Source: Pseudomonas fluorescens
GTDB taxonomy: Bacteria; Pseudomonadota; Gammaproteobacteria; Pseudomonadales; Pseudomonadaceae
DNA: 64,000 nt
Assembly: GCF_900215245.1 (NCBI RefSeq)
Contig: NZ_LT907842.1
Span: 6,076,001-6,140,000, forward strand
Direction of reading: 5' to 3'
Shown here: positions 43,110-50,747 of the stretch, one piece after another
Numbering within the stretch: position 1 is the first letter of the stretch
How the letters are laid out: the number at the start of each line of letters is the position of its first letter
Translations under genes and position numbers: made by a program
Notes under the pieces: model-generated
Database searches by the model: none
Told to the model about the DNA's origin: nothing
The model's input: only the letters and a program-made list of their open reading frames with translations

Positions 43110-43620
43110 AGCATTCGAGAACGTGGCGCGGATTAATCAACCTTGCGGCTTGGCAACTTAAAGTCCGTCACACGATCGGCAATGGCGCGGATCTTCTCCA
43201 CACCTAGGAAGCCAACCCAGCCACCGGCAAAAGTCGCCATGCTCTGGGGCAGGCCGAAGAAGTCCAGGCCGCTGATGATGGTTAACGTAAGGCCGCCACA
43301 GATCGCCCCCTCCACCAGCATCTGGCGCCGCGTACCGCCGCCGTAGGTGATGCGCAGGACGGCCATGGCGCAGGACAGCGCAGCCGCATAGAGGATTGGC
43401 GAATGCTGGCTCAACCACGCAAGCGCTATTGCCCATGTGTCTGGTTTGTCTGGCATGTTGGACATCTCGGTTCCTCCCCGTCAGGGAGTTGGGAGTACAG
43501 CAGGCCATGACCTGCAGATTTGAATCAGCCCCAACAGCACTCCCAGCTTGGAGCAATGGGTGTGGCGAGGCCGAAAACGAAAAGGCCCCGATCATGTCGA
43601 GGCCCTGAATAGGTGTGCGC
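43110..43620 (-). repeat. Holin-unit duplication, copy B
   Basis: Counterpart of 11005-11519. Homology runs from just past the holin stop to the end of the leader hairpin at 43580-43606. Confidence 0.8.
43133..43465 (-). CDS. Lambda-family phage holin
   Basis: 110 aa, three hydrophobic segments (SPILYAAALSCAMAVLRIT; GAICGGLTLTIISGLDF; MATFAGGWVGFLGVEKI) and a basic end. Near-identical to the remnant copy at 11032. It is 26 kb from the endolysin gene, at the promoter-proximal end of the late operon, unlike the adjacent holin-endolysin order of lambda. It makes the membrane lesion that starts lysis. Confidence 0.85.
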   Translation of the reverse strand: MSNMPDKPDTWAIALAWLSQHSPILYAAALSCAMAVLRITYGGGTRRQMLVEGAICGGLTLTIISGLDFFGLPQSMATFAGGWVGFLGVEKIRAIADRVTDFKLPSRKVD

Positions 43621-43827
43621 ATCTTTCCGCGCTGTCTGCCGATGCCACCCTGGAAGTCAGTTGTGAACAGGATGCACGGGCTGCCGGTATTTTCCCGTAG
43701 CGCTGCACTACTGGCTTATCAGCGTCCAGGCATCCCCCGAAGGGCCACCCTGGCTGTGGCGAGCCTGAATCAGAAATGAAAAAGCCCAGCGCGACGGCTG
43801 GGCTCTATTACGCAAGCAGATAGAAGA
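43466..43827 (-). other. Leader region of holin with hairpins
   Basis: No gene. Contains a hairpin at 43580-43606 (GGCCTCGA/TCGGGGCC then T4), shared with the remnant copy, and the terminator at 43779-43804. Confidence 0.55.
43779..43804 (-). terminator. Intrinsic terminator of the propeller gene
   Basis: Leftward AGCCCAGC-CGTCG-CGCTGGGCT followed by five T-rich bases, 24 bases past the stop of the gene at 43828. Confidence 0.75.
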
Positions 43828-44790
43828 TCATGGAGTCCAGTAAGCAATCTTGCCGCCTGCACCAACAGCTACAAAATTGCCGTTGCCGTAGGCGACGCTC
43901 CGGATATCGGTTCCTGCGAAAGTGTTGGCTTGCTGAACCCAACCGATCCCATCCTCGGAAACGGCTGTCTTGCCGCCGTCGCCGACAGCTACATACTTGC
44001 CATTACCGTAAGCAATGTCGCGGATGATGGTTCCACCGAAACTGGTATCTGCAACAGCAGTCCAGTTAAGCCCATCGGGTGAATATGCCATCTTGCCATC
44101 CGCACCAACGATAAACATTTTCCCGTTGCAAAGCTTCATGGAAAGGATGGTGCTGGTGCCGAAGGTGCTGGTTACGGTCGAGAATGATTGCGAATCACGC
44201 GTCGCCATCTTCACAGCGCTAAGCAGCTTCCCATTCGATCCCGCAACCAACACAAAAACGCCAATGACGTTGACGCAGTGCACAGTCTCGCCAGAAGTGA
44301 AGGTCGTAGTGCGCTCCACCTGGCCTGACCAATCGCCATAACGGGAAAAGACTTTACCGTTAGACCCAACCAGTATCCAGGTCGCGTCGCTGCCGGAAAT
44401 TGGCTGATAATAAGCAATGCCTTGCAAGTCTCCGGACACGCGAACAGTTGCCGTAATGTTTGTCCAAGCCCTTTCAGGGCGTGCTGTGCTGCCGTAGGCC
44501 ACATTGCCGGATTGAGAAAGGGCTTGAAGCTGTGTCCCAATACCGTTCCAGTACAGATCGTTGAGGACCTTTCCGCTATCAGAGGTGACGACGTCCTTAA
44601 ACTTGGACCAAGCTGTACCCGTCGCGCCTCCGCTGACAAGCTGAGTGGTTGTGGGAAGACCGTTGCCACCAGCCGCATAAAACTTGCCGTCCCCAAAAAC
44701 CACTCGCCTAAGCATGCCGGTGTTATCCACCGGTTGCACTTGGGTCCAAAGATCTTGCAAGGTTTGAGACGCCGAATTTGCGTTTTCCAT
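43828..44790 (-). CDS. Phage beta-propeller protein downstream of Com
   Basis: 320 aa. Repeats of the type YGNGKYVAVGDGGKTAVSED and YGNGNFVAVGAGGKIAY recur about every 40-45 residues across the protein, suggesting a six- or seven-bladed propeller. No signal peptide or catalytic motif. It starts 11 bases after the Com stop and ends at its own terminator. In the remnant a different gene fills this slot. A virion-surface or receptor-linked role is possible but unproven. Confidence 0.7.
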   Translation of the reverse strand: MENANSASQTLQDLWTQVQPVDNTGMLRRVVFGDGKFYAAGGNGLPTTTQLVSGGATGTAWSKFKDVVTSDSGKVLNDLYWNGIGTQLQALSQSGNVAYGSTARPERAWTNITATVRVSGDLQGIAYYQPISGSDATWILVGSNGKVFSRYGDWSGQVERTTTFTSGETVHCVNVIGVFVLVAGSNGKLLSAVKMATRDSQSFSTVTSTFGTSTILSMKLCNGKMFIVGADGKMAYSPDGLNWTAVADTSFGGTIIRDIAYGNGKYVAVGDGGKTAVSEDGIGWVQQANTFAGTDIRSVAYGNGNFVAVGAGGKIAYWTP

Positions 44791-44801
44791 TTTAAACTCC
44801 G

Positions 44802-44987
44802 TTACTTAGCTGATTTAAGTTCAGGCCTCTGTATTGGGCGTATGGCGCTCATGGGCGATTGCTCGAGGCTCGCGGCCTTCACATGATTCAACGTCCCGCA
44901 CCGGGAACATTTGATCTGGAGCTCTGTAAACCCACCCGTGCGGGCGAGAAGTCGGTTGCAGTTACCGCATCTGAATTCTTTCAACAT
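44802..44987 (-). CDS. com: Com family zinc-finger translational regulator
   Basis: 61 aa from ATG 44987 (AAGGAATTTGCAG upstream; an ATG two codons earlier is less well placed). Zinc finger: FRCGNCNRLLA, then IKCSRCGTLNHVKA, i.e. two CxxC pairs about 16 residues apart, as in Mu Com. Mu Com binds the mom mRNA to open its start site. Here no mom-like gene follows; the propeller gene does, so it is the likely target. A frameshifted copy is at 11928-12114. Confidence 0.88.
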   Translation of the reverse strand: MLKEFRCGNCNRLLARTGGFTELQIKCSRCGTLNHVKAASLEQSPMSAIRPIQRPELKSAK

Positions 44988-45028
44988 CTGCAAATTCCTT
45001 TTGCTGAATCGCCCTTTCCGTGGGCAAT

Positions 45029-45062
45029 AAAAAACCCGCTCAGCGCTAACTGGCGGGTTTTT
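45029..45062. terminator. Bidirectional terminator upstream of com
   Basis: A6-CCCGC...GCGGG-T5 stem around a CAGCGCTAACTG loop, with A and T runs on both sides. It separates com from the early-late boundary, so late transcription must start below it or read through. Confidence 0.7.
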
Positions 45063-45119
45063 GAATTGGGCGCACCGGACAAACAGTGCAATACAACTTT
45101 ATGAGCAGCTCTGAAATCG

Positions 45120-45221
45120 TCAGAGGGCTCGAATGGTCATCGCCGGCAGGTTGTTGATGTAGAGGGCTGTTAAAGCATTTGCTGCCATGTTGCTCGCAGA
45201 AACCTTCAAAAATTTCACCAT
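45120..45221 (-). CDS. 33-residue peptide with a full-length Shine-Dalgarno
   Basis: The ATG at 45221 follows AAGGAGGTGA at 6 bases, which is complementary to the whole anti-Shine-Dalgarno end of 16S rRNA. The product MVKFLKVSASNMAANALTAL and 13 more residues is helical and mildly hydrophobic. A longer in-frame reading adds an N-terminal membrane segment but has no ribosome site. Lies between the Q-position gene and com. Confidence 0.4.
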   Translation of the reverse strand: MVKFLKVSASNMAANALTALYINNLPAMTIRAL

Positions 45222-45419
45222 ACAATCACCTCCTTTTTGTCCGGACTGCTTCGTTTGATTGGGGGTATTGACTACCGCTTGCAGGAACCACGTGAAAAAA
45301 ACCACTGCACCACAACCCAACATCAACAGCCAGCCGACGCCGCTTAGCGCTCGGTATGCGATTCTTACTCGCGCAGAACCACAGAATGGCTATAGATTAG
45401 CTCAATGGATCAGATCAGG

Positions 45420-45965
45420 TCAAGCAGTATTTGCCATTAAAAGGCCTTCTCGCTCCAAAATGTACTGAGCCTCGACCAGGGCCAGGTCCACGCCGCTCTC
45501 CAACGCCTTGCGGATCTCCCGCCTCCATCGCTCCTGGGTCTTGATCGGATGCGGCTCATCAGACCAGTTGTCCATTTCGTACCAGCCGGCCGGCAGCACA
45601 TTGGTGGAACGCTTCCCGTCCACGCCTGGCAGCCGAGGCAAAGCCCATGTCACCACGGCGCAGTGCAGGAACCGTTCAGGCGCTGGCGATCGCACAGACC
45701 GGGTCAACTCTGCAATTGCGTCGTGCTTGCGCTCCTGGTGCGTCGAATACTTCGCCACTAGCACCCGCCAGTTTGCCGGGGTCAGTGTCTTGTGCAGTCG
45801 GCCGAACACCCAGCAGTCTTGGAGAAACGCCGCCTCCTTGCCGACGATCTCCCCCTTCTGCTTGGCGCACTGCACCTTCGGCTCAAAGTCGCAGCCGCCG
45901 GCGGAACTGATGGTCTCGGCCGCAAGGGCGCGAACTACTGCTGAAACAACGTTGCGATAGGTCAT
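45420..45965 (-). CDS. Positional analogue of late antiterminator Q
   Basis: 181 aa, follows NinG with a 4-base overlap, where lambda has Q. Contains LTPANWRVLVAKYSTHQERK, then YEMDNWSDEPHPIKTQERWR and a C-terminal helical end (VEAQYILEREGLL). I do not recognise it as PF06530 Q. The role as late regulator is inferred from place alone: the late operon begins just downstream and holds several internal terminators. Confidence 0.5.
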   Translation of the reverse strand: MTYRNVVSAVVRALAAETISSAGGCDFEPKVQCAKQKGEIVGKEAAFLQDCWVFGRLHKTLTPANWRVLVAKYSTHQERKHDAIAELTRSVRSPAPERFLHCAVVTWALPRLPGVDGKRSTNVLPAGWYEMDNWSDEPHPIKTQERWRREIRKALESGVDLALVEAQYILEREGLLMANTA

Positions 45966-46540
45966 GCGGCTTCCCCTTTTTTCAGCTCTCTGGTCTTTGC
46001 CCGGTAGTCGGCGGTCATCGCCTTCAATTCATCAACGGTGTACTTCTTGGCCTGGTGAGGACCTTCCAGCCAATCAACCGCCTCGGCGCCGATACGCTTC
46101 ACCAACTCAATCCGGTAATTCACGATGTTCCCGGAAAGCCGGGTATTGCACGGCGAACACTGGCGGTGGCAGTTCATCGGCTCGAAGCGCAATGCCGGAT
46201 TGCTCCCCACGGTCCGGTAATGGCCAGCGTCATACTTGCCCTGGTGGTGCCGGCCGCAGCTGACGCACGGCAGTGCCGCGTCACGGGCGCGCACCCAGGC
46301 ATTGAAGGCCTGCTGTGTGTCTTTGAGGTAGTCCGCCCTGCTCTTCAGCTTTTCCTTACGGACCTTGATCTCGCGGCGCTCGACCTGGGCAAGCGACTTG
46401 CGCGCCTTCGCCTGGTTCACGTCTTTGATGGCCAACCCGCATTTCGGACTGCACACGGCTTGGCCCAGGCGCTGCGGCGTGAAGCTGATGCCGCATGCCG
46501 GGTTCTTGCACTTCTTCGGTTTGGGTTGCTTGGCGATCAT
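45962..46540 (-). CDS. ninG: NinG recombination protein
   Basis: 192 aa. Zinc motif KKCKNPACGISFTPQRLGQA with further Cys (VCSPKC), a helical middle, then PCVSCGRHHQGKYDAGHYRT and NCHRQCSPCNTRLSGN, an HNH-like Cys/His region. Matches lambda NinG (Rap), which resolves recombination intermediates. ATGA overlaps on both sides. Confidence 0.92.
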   Translation of the reverse strand: MIAKQPKPKKCKNPACGISFTPQRLGQAVCSPKCGLAIKDVNQAKARKSLAQVERREIKVRKEKLKSRADYLKDTQQAFNAWVRARDAALPCVSCGRHHQGKYDAGHYRTVGSNPALRFEPMNCHRQCSPCNTRLSGNIVNYRIELVKRIGAEAVDWLEGPHQAKKYTVDELKAMTADYRAKTRELKKGEAA

Positions 46541-47007
46541 GCAGCCTCCTTGCTGAGTAGATCAGTGAAAACCACACCTTGGCCTGTGAAATAGGCAGCG
46601 ATGCGGTCGGTGTAATTGATGCCCTGAGCGCGGTTGAACAGGCTGGTCACAGGGAAGCCGTCCGGCCCGAACAAGTGGCACTCGCCCATCATGGCCAGCT
46701 TCGTTTCATACGGTAGATGACGCATGACCCGGTACCACTCGGCCTGAAAGCCAGCATCCTCGTTCAACAGGATCTGCACGCCGAAGTGCAGCTTGCAGTA
46801 GCGCCGGGCGTCGGCCGGGTCGCCGATCTGGGTCATTTCGGCGATGCGCTTGTACATCCCAAACCACAGCCGGTTTTGGTCAAGCGTTCGGTCCTTGCCC
46901 GGGCGCAGGGTCACCACGACAAACTTCTTGTCTTTGTACATGGCGCTGATTTTGGTAATGACTTCGGAGAGCTTGGCCTGGCAGTTGACTGAGATTTTGT
47001 CGGACAT
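46537..47007 (-). CDS. ninB: NinB recombination protein
   Basis: 156 aa from ATG 47007, overlapping the DnaC stop. KFVVVTLRPGKDRTLDQNRL and FGMYKRIAEMTQIGDPADAR match NinB (Orf), which mediates RecA loading. Followed by NinG in the lambda order. Confidence 0.9.
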   Translation of the reverse strand: MSDKISVNCQAKLSEVITKISAMYKDKKFVVVTLRPGKDRTLDQNRLWFGMYKRIAEMTQIGDPADARRYCKLHFGVQILLNEDAGFQAEWYRVMRHLPYETKLAMMGECHLFGPDGFPVTSLFNRAQGINYTDRIAAYFTGQGVVFTDLLSKEAA

Positions 47008-47828
47008 CAGAAACCCTCCGTCCCGCGCTGCGATTCCCACTCAAATGGAATGACGATCACCCCGCCCTCCCGCAGCCGGTCAATGCAGCGCTCGCCGATA
47101 GCCCCTGGCAGCGACTGCCCATCCAGGTTGGAAACGATCACCGTCGGACGCAGTTCTTCGTACCGGCCATTGATGATCGCGAACAGGGTCGTCAACTCGA
47201 AATCGCTGGGCTTCTCCTTGCTGACCCCGATCTCGTCCAGGATGAGCAGCGTGGGGCTGATCAGGCTCGACAGAATCTGGCTCTCGCTCTGGTCGCTGGA
47301 GCGGTCGTAGGTGGCGCGGATGGCCTGCAACACGGCGCCGATGGTTCGGTATACGGCCGTCGCGCTGGACTTGGCCATGATCTCGTTGGCGATCGCCACG
47401 GACAGGTGCGTTTTGCCGGTACCGGGCTTGCCAAGCAGAAAAAGACAGCGGCCCGTCTCGGCAATCTGGGCGAACTCAGCGGCATACCGACGGCAGGTGT
47501 TCAGCGCCTTGCGTTGCTCCGCGGTGGTGGCGACGTATCCATCCAGCGTCTTGCTGGCGAAGCGCTTGGGAATCAGCGCGGCACCGAGCTTGCGTTCCAT
47601 GGCCATGCGGAGCTCCATCGCCTTGTTGACCAACTCCGCAGCTTCGGCCTTCTCGCGAATGATCCGGCCGCACTCAGGGCAACCGCTCTTCAGCTCCTTG
47701 CCCAGCACCGGGAAAACCTTCTGGTCGTAGTGGCCGTGGGTCTCGCACTCGGCGGGCTGGATGCGGGTACCAGGCGGCAGTTCAGGAGTCTGCTGGGCGG
47801 GCTCAGATCGCATAGGAACCGTCCTCAC
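47007..47828 (-). CDS. DnaC/IstB-like helicase loader
   Basis: 273 aa. An N-terminal zinc site (CETHGHY and CPEC, residues 28-53), then an AAA+ domain with Walker A LLGKPGTGKT (131-140) and Walker B LLILDEIG. SNLDGQSLPGAIGERCIDRL gives the arginine-finger helix. Loads DnaB at the phage origin with the O protein. ATG 47813 is an alternative start; both lie in the end of the O gene. Confidence 0.92.
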   Translation of the reverse strand: MRTVPMRSEPAQQTPELPPGTRIQPAECETHGHYDQKVFPVLGKELKSGCPECGRIIREKAEAAELVNKAMELRMAMERKLGAALIPKRFASKTLDGYVATTAEQRKALNTCRRYAAEFAQIAETGRCLFLLGKPGTGKTHLSVAIANEIMAKSSATAVYRTIGAVLQAIRATYDRSSDQSESQILSSLISPTLLILDEIGVSKEKPSDFELTTLFAIINGRYEELRPTVIVSNLDGQSLPGAIGERCIDRLREGGVIVIPFEWESQRGTEGF

Positions 47829-48648
47829 GCTGAATCAGGCCATCGGTGTAGTTGCGCTCGGCAAACCCGGTGTGGCGTGACTGAGGAGCTGGTGCCGGTG
47901 CGGACTCAGCCAAGCGCTTGATCACCCAGGAAGCCTTGAAACCCTGCCATCCCGAATTCAGCGCTTCGGTGATTGCGTCGTCTGCAGTGATCCCGGCCTC
48001 GGCGCACTTGGCCAGTTCGGTGTTCACGGTTGACCAGACGGTGGCGGTCACTGCGGCGCGCTTGGCCTTGCGCTGTGTCAGCCAGTCGGCCAGCAGTTGC
48101 TCAGGGACGTTGTGCGGGTTGTCGGCAAGCAGTTGAGTCATGCCGAACGGTGCCTTGCGGTCAGGCTTCGGCGGTTCGACTGGCTCTTGGGGCGGATTAA
48201 TCTCTTTCGAAGAAAGAGTTAATAGGGGTTCTTTCTTTGTATAAAGAAGGGAGTCGTCGGTTTTGGTCTGTTTCGCAGCTGAGCCGATTCGGACTACTTG
48301 AGCCGAATCAGACGATATGGTCTGTTTCGGCTCTACTACGAAGATCCACTCTTTTGGGTCGCAAACGCCAATGTCACCGCGCGCACCACCCTCTCGGTAC
48401 AGCACGCGACGGCGCAGCAGGCCGGAGATAGCCTTCGACACCGTGTCAGGGTGGATGTGGGTTGCTTTGGCGATATCGACCGCCGGGATGCGATGGGCGC
48501 CCGTGCTGAAGTTCAAGGTGGCCTTCGCCACGTACAGAACGATCTTCATTTCGCGCGCCGACAAATCGATGGCCATCAAGCCATCCATCATCTGGTTGTC
48601 CATTCGGGTGAACCCCCGAGGGTTGTGTATCGGAAAAATGTTTGGCAT
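47803..48648 (-). CDS. Replication initiator O-like protein
   Basis: 281 aa. N-terminal winged-helix (LSAREMKIVLYVAKATLNFS, then AVDIAKATHIHPDTVSKAIS, RRRVLYREGG) as in lambda O and other phage initiators. The middle is a Pro/Lys-rich linker that contains the origin iterons at DNA level; the C-terminal half is a helical loader-contact domain (QLLADWLTQRKAKRAAVTAT). Confidence 0.85.
   Translation of the reverse strand: MPNIFPIHNPRGFTRMDNQMMDGLMAIDLSAREMKIVLYVAKATLNFSTGAHRIPAVDIAKATHIHPDTVSKAISGLLRRRVLYREGGARGDIGVCDPKEWIFVVEPKQTISSDSAQVVRIGSAAKQTKTDDSLLYTKKEPLLTLSSKEINPPQEPVEPPKPDRKAPFGMTQLLADNPHNVPEQLLADWLTQRKAKRAAVTATVWSTVNTELAKCAEAGITADDAITEALNSGWQGFKASWVIKRLAESAPAPAPQSRHTGFAERNYTDGLIQREDGSYAI
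48266..48333. repeat. Iterons: probable prophage replication origin
   Basis: Four copies of a 14-mer, GTCYGWWTCGGCTC: 48281-48294 and 48300-48313 (leftward), 48320-48333 (rightward), and a weaker 48266-48279 (GTCTGTTTCGCAGC). The AT-rich stretch at 48199-48254 is next to them. In lambda the same arrangement lies inside O. Confidence 0.75.
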
Positions 48649-48675
48649 GATTTCTCTCGCATAAAGCTGTTGAAG

Positions 48676-48702
48676 AAGCCGACCTCGTACGTCGGCTTTT
48701 TT
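48676..48702 (+). terminator. Rightward terminator between O and the CII-position gene
   Basis: AAGCCGAC-CTCGTAC-GTCGGCTT with six T is a perfect 8-bp stem for rightward transcripts, opposite to the O operon. A short antisense RNA like lambda oop would end here. Confidence 0.6.
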
Positions 48703-48713
48703 GTGCCTGGAAT

Positions 48714-49328
48714 TCAGGCGATGGATTTCAGTGGCCGGGGCGCAGAGAGCAGTTGCTCCGCACGGCGCCCCAACTCCCCCGCCTTCGCTTCAACCTGGCG
48801 GCACTGCCTGGCAAACGCCGGCAAGTGCGGCAGATCCAGTTCGCACATCACCTGGTCGTCGAACACTTCGCTCCCGGTGTCGATCACATCGCCCAAGGCG
48901 CGGATCAGTGCACCGAAGCTTTTGTTCGCGCATTGATCGCTGGTCATCTGGCGGGCGCCGGTCAGGCCGTGACGGCTCGCCAGTTCGTTTACGCAGTGGT
49001 CCCGGAATTCAGGCTCAAGGGCGTTGACCCACGACTCTTCCAGCCACGACGGTATTTCCTGATCGCCGGACAGCCAGCGCTGAACACGTTTGAGCCAGCG
49101 GCCGGTAGCCTTCACAAACACATTTACGTCGGCGGTCAGTTCCGTAGAGTTGAAGTCAGGAACGTCTTTCTTCTGGGCTCGATCCGGGATCGACAGGTGC
49201 AGCCCGCGACTCAACGACTGGGCGAAGTCGTCCTGGCTCAAGCTGGTGCGGGCGATCTGGTTTTGGGCATGAGCGACCAGCACCTGATCACGGGTTTGTA
49301 CGGTGTGTCTGGAACTGGACGTTTGCAT
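48714..49328 (-). CDS. Early regulatory-position protein, unknown
   Basis: 204 aa between cro and O, where lambda has cII. Helical; contains TRDQVLVAHAQNQIARTSLS and a Cys/Trp-rich middle (WLKRVQRWLSGDQEIPSWLE, then FRDHCVNELASRHGLTGARQ). No helix-turn-helix stands out. Ends in charged helices. Function unknown. Confidence 0.6.
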   Translation of the reverse strand: MQTSSSRHTVQTRDQVLVAHAQNQIARTSLSQDDFAQSLSRGLHLSIPDRAQKKDVPDFNSTELTADVNVFVKATGRWLKRVQRWLSGDQEIPSWLEESWVNALEPEFRDHCVNELASRHGLTGARQMTSDQCANKSFGALIRALGDVIDTGSEVFDDQVMCELDLPHLPAFARQCRQVEAKAGELGRRAEQLLSAPRPLKSIA

Positions 49329-49382
49329 GGGGACTGCTCTCTTCTAATCTGGCTTCAATGGAACGGCGGGCAGGGATGTCAC

Positions 49383-49598
49383 TTAGGCGGCCATCTCGGC
49401 CCATGGAAACGACGGACAAAGGGATTCTTTTTTGAAAGCACCTCCGGTCAACGCCTCCGCTCGCTTGGCAACCACTGGAGACATGCCGTGCTTCCCGCGA
49501 ACCCAACCGGAAACGGTGCTTTGATCAACCTTGAGCTTTTCAGCGGTGACCTCCTGAGTGCCAATGAAGGCAACGAGGTCTTTGTAAATACTGTTCAT
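49383..49598 (-). CDS. Cro-like repressor
   Basis: 71 aa from ATG 49598 (GGAGGGGCG just upstream). Helix-turn-helix VTAEKLKVDQSTVSGWVRGK in the middle, as in YdaS/Cro small DNA-binding proteins. First gene of the leftward early operon, controlled by the operator set at 49611-49674, and divergent from the repressor. Expected to switch toward lytic growth. Confidence 0.85.
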   Translation of the reverse strand: MNSIYKDLVAFIGTQEVTAEKLKVDQSTVSGWVRGKHGMSPVVAKRAEALTGGAFKKESLCPSFPWAEMAA

Positions 49599-49610
49599 AT
49601 CGCCCCTCCA

Positions 49611-49674
49611 TACGGGAATACCCATATAGTAGATTATGGGAATGCCGATTTGCAAGGATATGGGAGCACCCGTA
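49611..49674. promoter_or_regulatory. OR-type operator array (three sites)
   Basis: Three 16-bp imperfect palindromes of TATGGGAATACCCGTA: 49611-49626, 49635-49650, 49659-49674. Centre spacing is exactly 24 bp. Two further copies occur at 53776-53816. The array lies between cro and the repressor gene. Confidence 0.9.
49627..49655 (-). promoter_or_regulatory. Probable PR promoter
   Basis: Leftward TTGCAA (49655-49650), 18 bases, TACTAT. The middle operator sits between the two boxes. It drives cro and the replication operon. Confidence 0.6.
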
Positions 49675-49678
49675 ATAC
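49650..49678 (+). promoter_or_regulatory. Probable PRM promoter, leaderless repressor mRNA
   Basis: Rightward TTGCAA (49650-49655), 17 bases, TAATAC (49673-49678). The expected first base falls at the repressor ATG (49686). TTGCAA is its own reverse complement, so one hexamer can serve PR and PRM. Confidence 0.65.
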
Positions 49679-49685
49679 TCGCGGA

Positions 49686-50354
49686 ATGGAATTCAAAGAC
49701 CGTTTAAAGACAGCGCGCCGGCACGCCAAGCTCAATCAGGGCGAATTGGCCGCTAAAGCTGGTATCACGCAGACGTCGATTTCTGACCTTGAGCGTGGAA
49801 AATCAAAAGCCACCGCGCACGTCGTGAAGATCGCCGATGCATGCGGGGTGAGCGCCAAATGGCTTTCCGATGAGATCGGGCCAATGCTGGCCCCGGGGTC
49901 GAGTGCCGGCTTTGCTGAATCGAACATCTCGGTTGCTGCCCAGCCCACCAAATCATTCCGCTACCCAGTAATCAGCTGGGTTGCTGCCGGCGCCTGGGCG
50001 GAAGCCGTTGAACCCTACCCGGCCGGTTTCTCGGACAGTTATGAGTTCTCGGAGTACGACTCCAAGGGCACAGCGTTCTGGCTGAAGGTGAAAGGCGACT
50101 CAATGACAGCGCCCGCCGGCCAGAGCATCACCGAGGGCACGCTGATCCTGGTGGACACTGAGGCTGAAGTCGCGCCAGGTAAGCTGGTCGTGGCCAAGCT
50201 GCCGGACAGCAACGAAGCCACATTCAAGAAGCTGGTCAGCGACGGCGGACGGCTGTTCCTGAAACCGCTGAACCCGAGCTACCCAATCGAGGCCGTCGAC
50301 GAGCACTGCCGGATCGTGGGCGTGGTTGTGCAGGCGCTGCAGAAGTTTTACTGA
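49686..50354 (+). CDS. CI-type S24 repressor
   Basis: 222 aa. Helix-turn-helix QGELAAKAGITQTSISDLER (residues 18-37). A LexA-like C-terminal protease: probable self-cleavage at Ala101-Gly102 (SWVAAGAWAE), nucleophile Ser139 (KGDSMTAP) and base Lys181 (EATFKKL). It holds lysogeny by binding the 16-bp operators; RecA-stimulated self-cut would induce the phage. No ribosome site lies upstream, in line with a leaderless mRNA. Open frame further upstream is antisense to cro and not coding. Confidence 0.94.
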   Translation: MEFKDRLKTARRHAKLNQGELAAKAGITQTSISDLERGKSKATAHVVKIADACGVSAKWLSDEIGPMLAPGSSAGFAESNISVAAQPTKSFRYPVISWVAAGAWAEAVEPYPAGFSDSYEFSEYDSKGTAFWLKVKGDSMTAPAGQSITEGTLILVDTEAEVAPGKLVVAKLPDSNEATFKKLVSDGGRLFLKPLNPSYPIEAVDEHCRIVGVVVQALQKFY

Positions 50355-50593
50355 TGCCTTCAGCCCTTGGAAAACCTTCGACCTCATGGCGAGAGCAAAG
50401 CTTTTGGAGCAAGGTGTGGACCTATACTCTGCTGGCGCTCATGGTGGTTTTCACAACCGAAGCTGGCATTTGGCCGGACGACAGTTCATCCAATCGCAAG
50501 CGGGTTTTCAGCCCTGGCTTCGTTGTGCTCTGCACCATCGTGGCGGTGGTTGAGCTGATAGCGCTGAATCACTTCTACGACTCGCGCGCATAA
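50354..50593 (+). CDS. Small two-pass membrane protein co-transcribed with repressor
   Basis: 79 aa. Its ATG overlaps the repressor stop (TGATG), so it is made in lysogens. Membrane segments at TYTLLALMVVFTTEAGIW and FVVLCTIVAVVELIALN. Place and build fit an immunity-linked superinfection-exclusion protein, which is inference. Confidence 0.65.
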   Translation: MPSALGKPSTSWREQSFWSKVWTYTLLALMVVFTTEAGIWPDDSSSNRKRVFSPGFVVLCTIVAVVELIALNHFYDSRA

Positions 50594-50747
50594 GGCGAAG
50601 TCGTTAAGTACTGCGCGGGGAAAATCAGGGAGTCGGCCGGGATCACAAATAGCCTTAATAAATTCTTGCAAGCATTCTGAACAATCATGCTTGCATAGAT
50701 CTAGTCACCGATATAGCATGCAAGCATATACCTAGCGAGGTGCTTGC

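Noticed and set aside
48753..49685. In-frame upstream extension of the repressor
   Set aside because: Crosses the operator region and is antisense to cro; the repressor starts at 49686.
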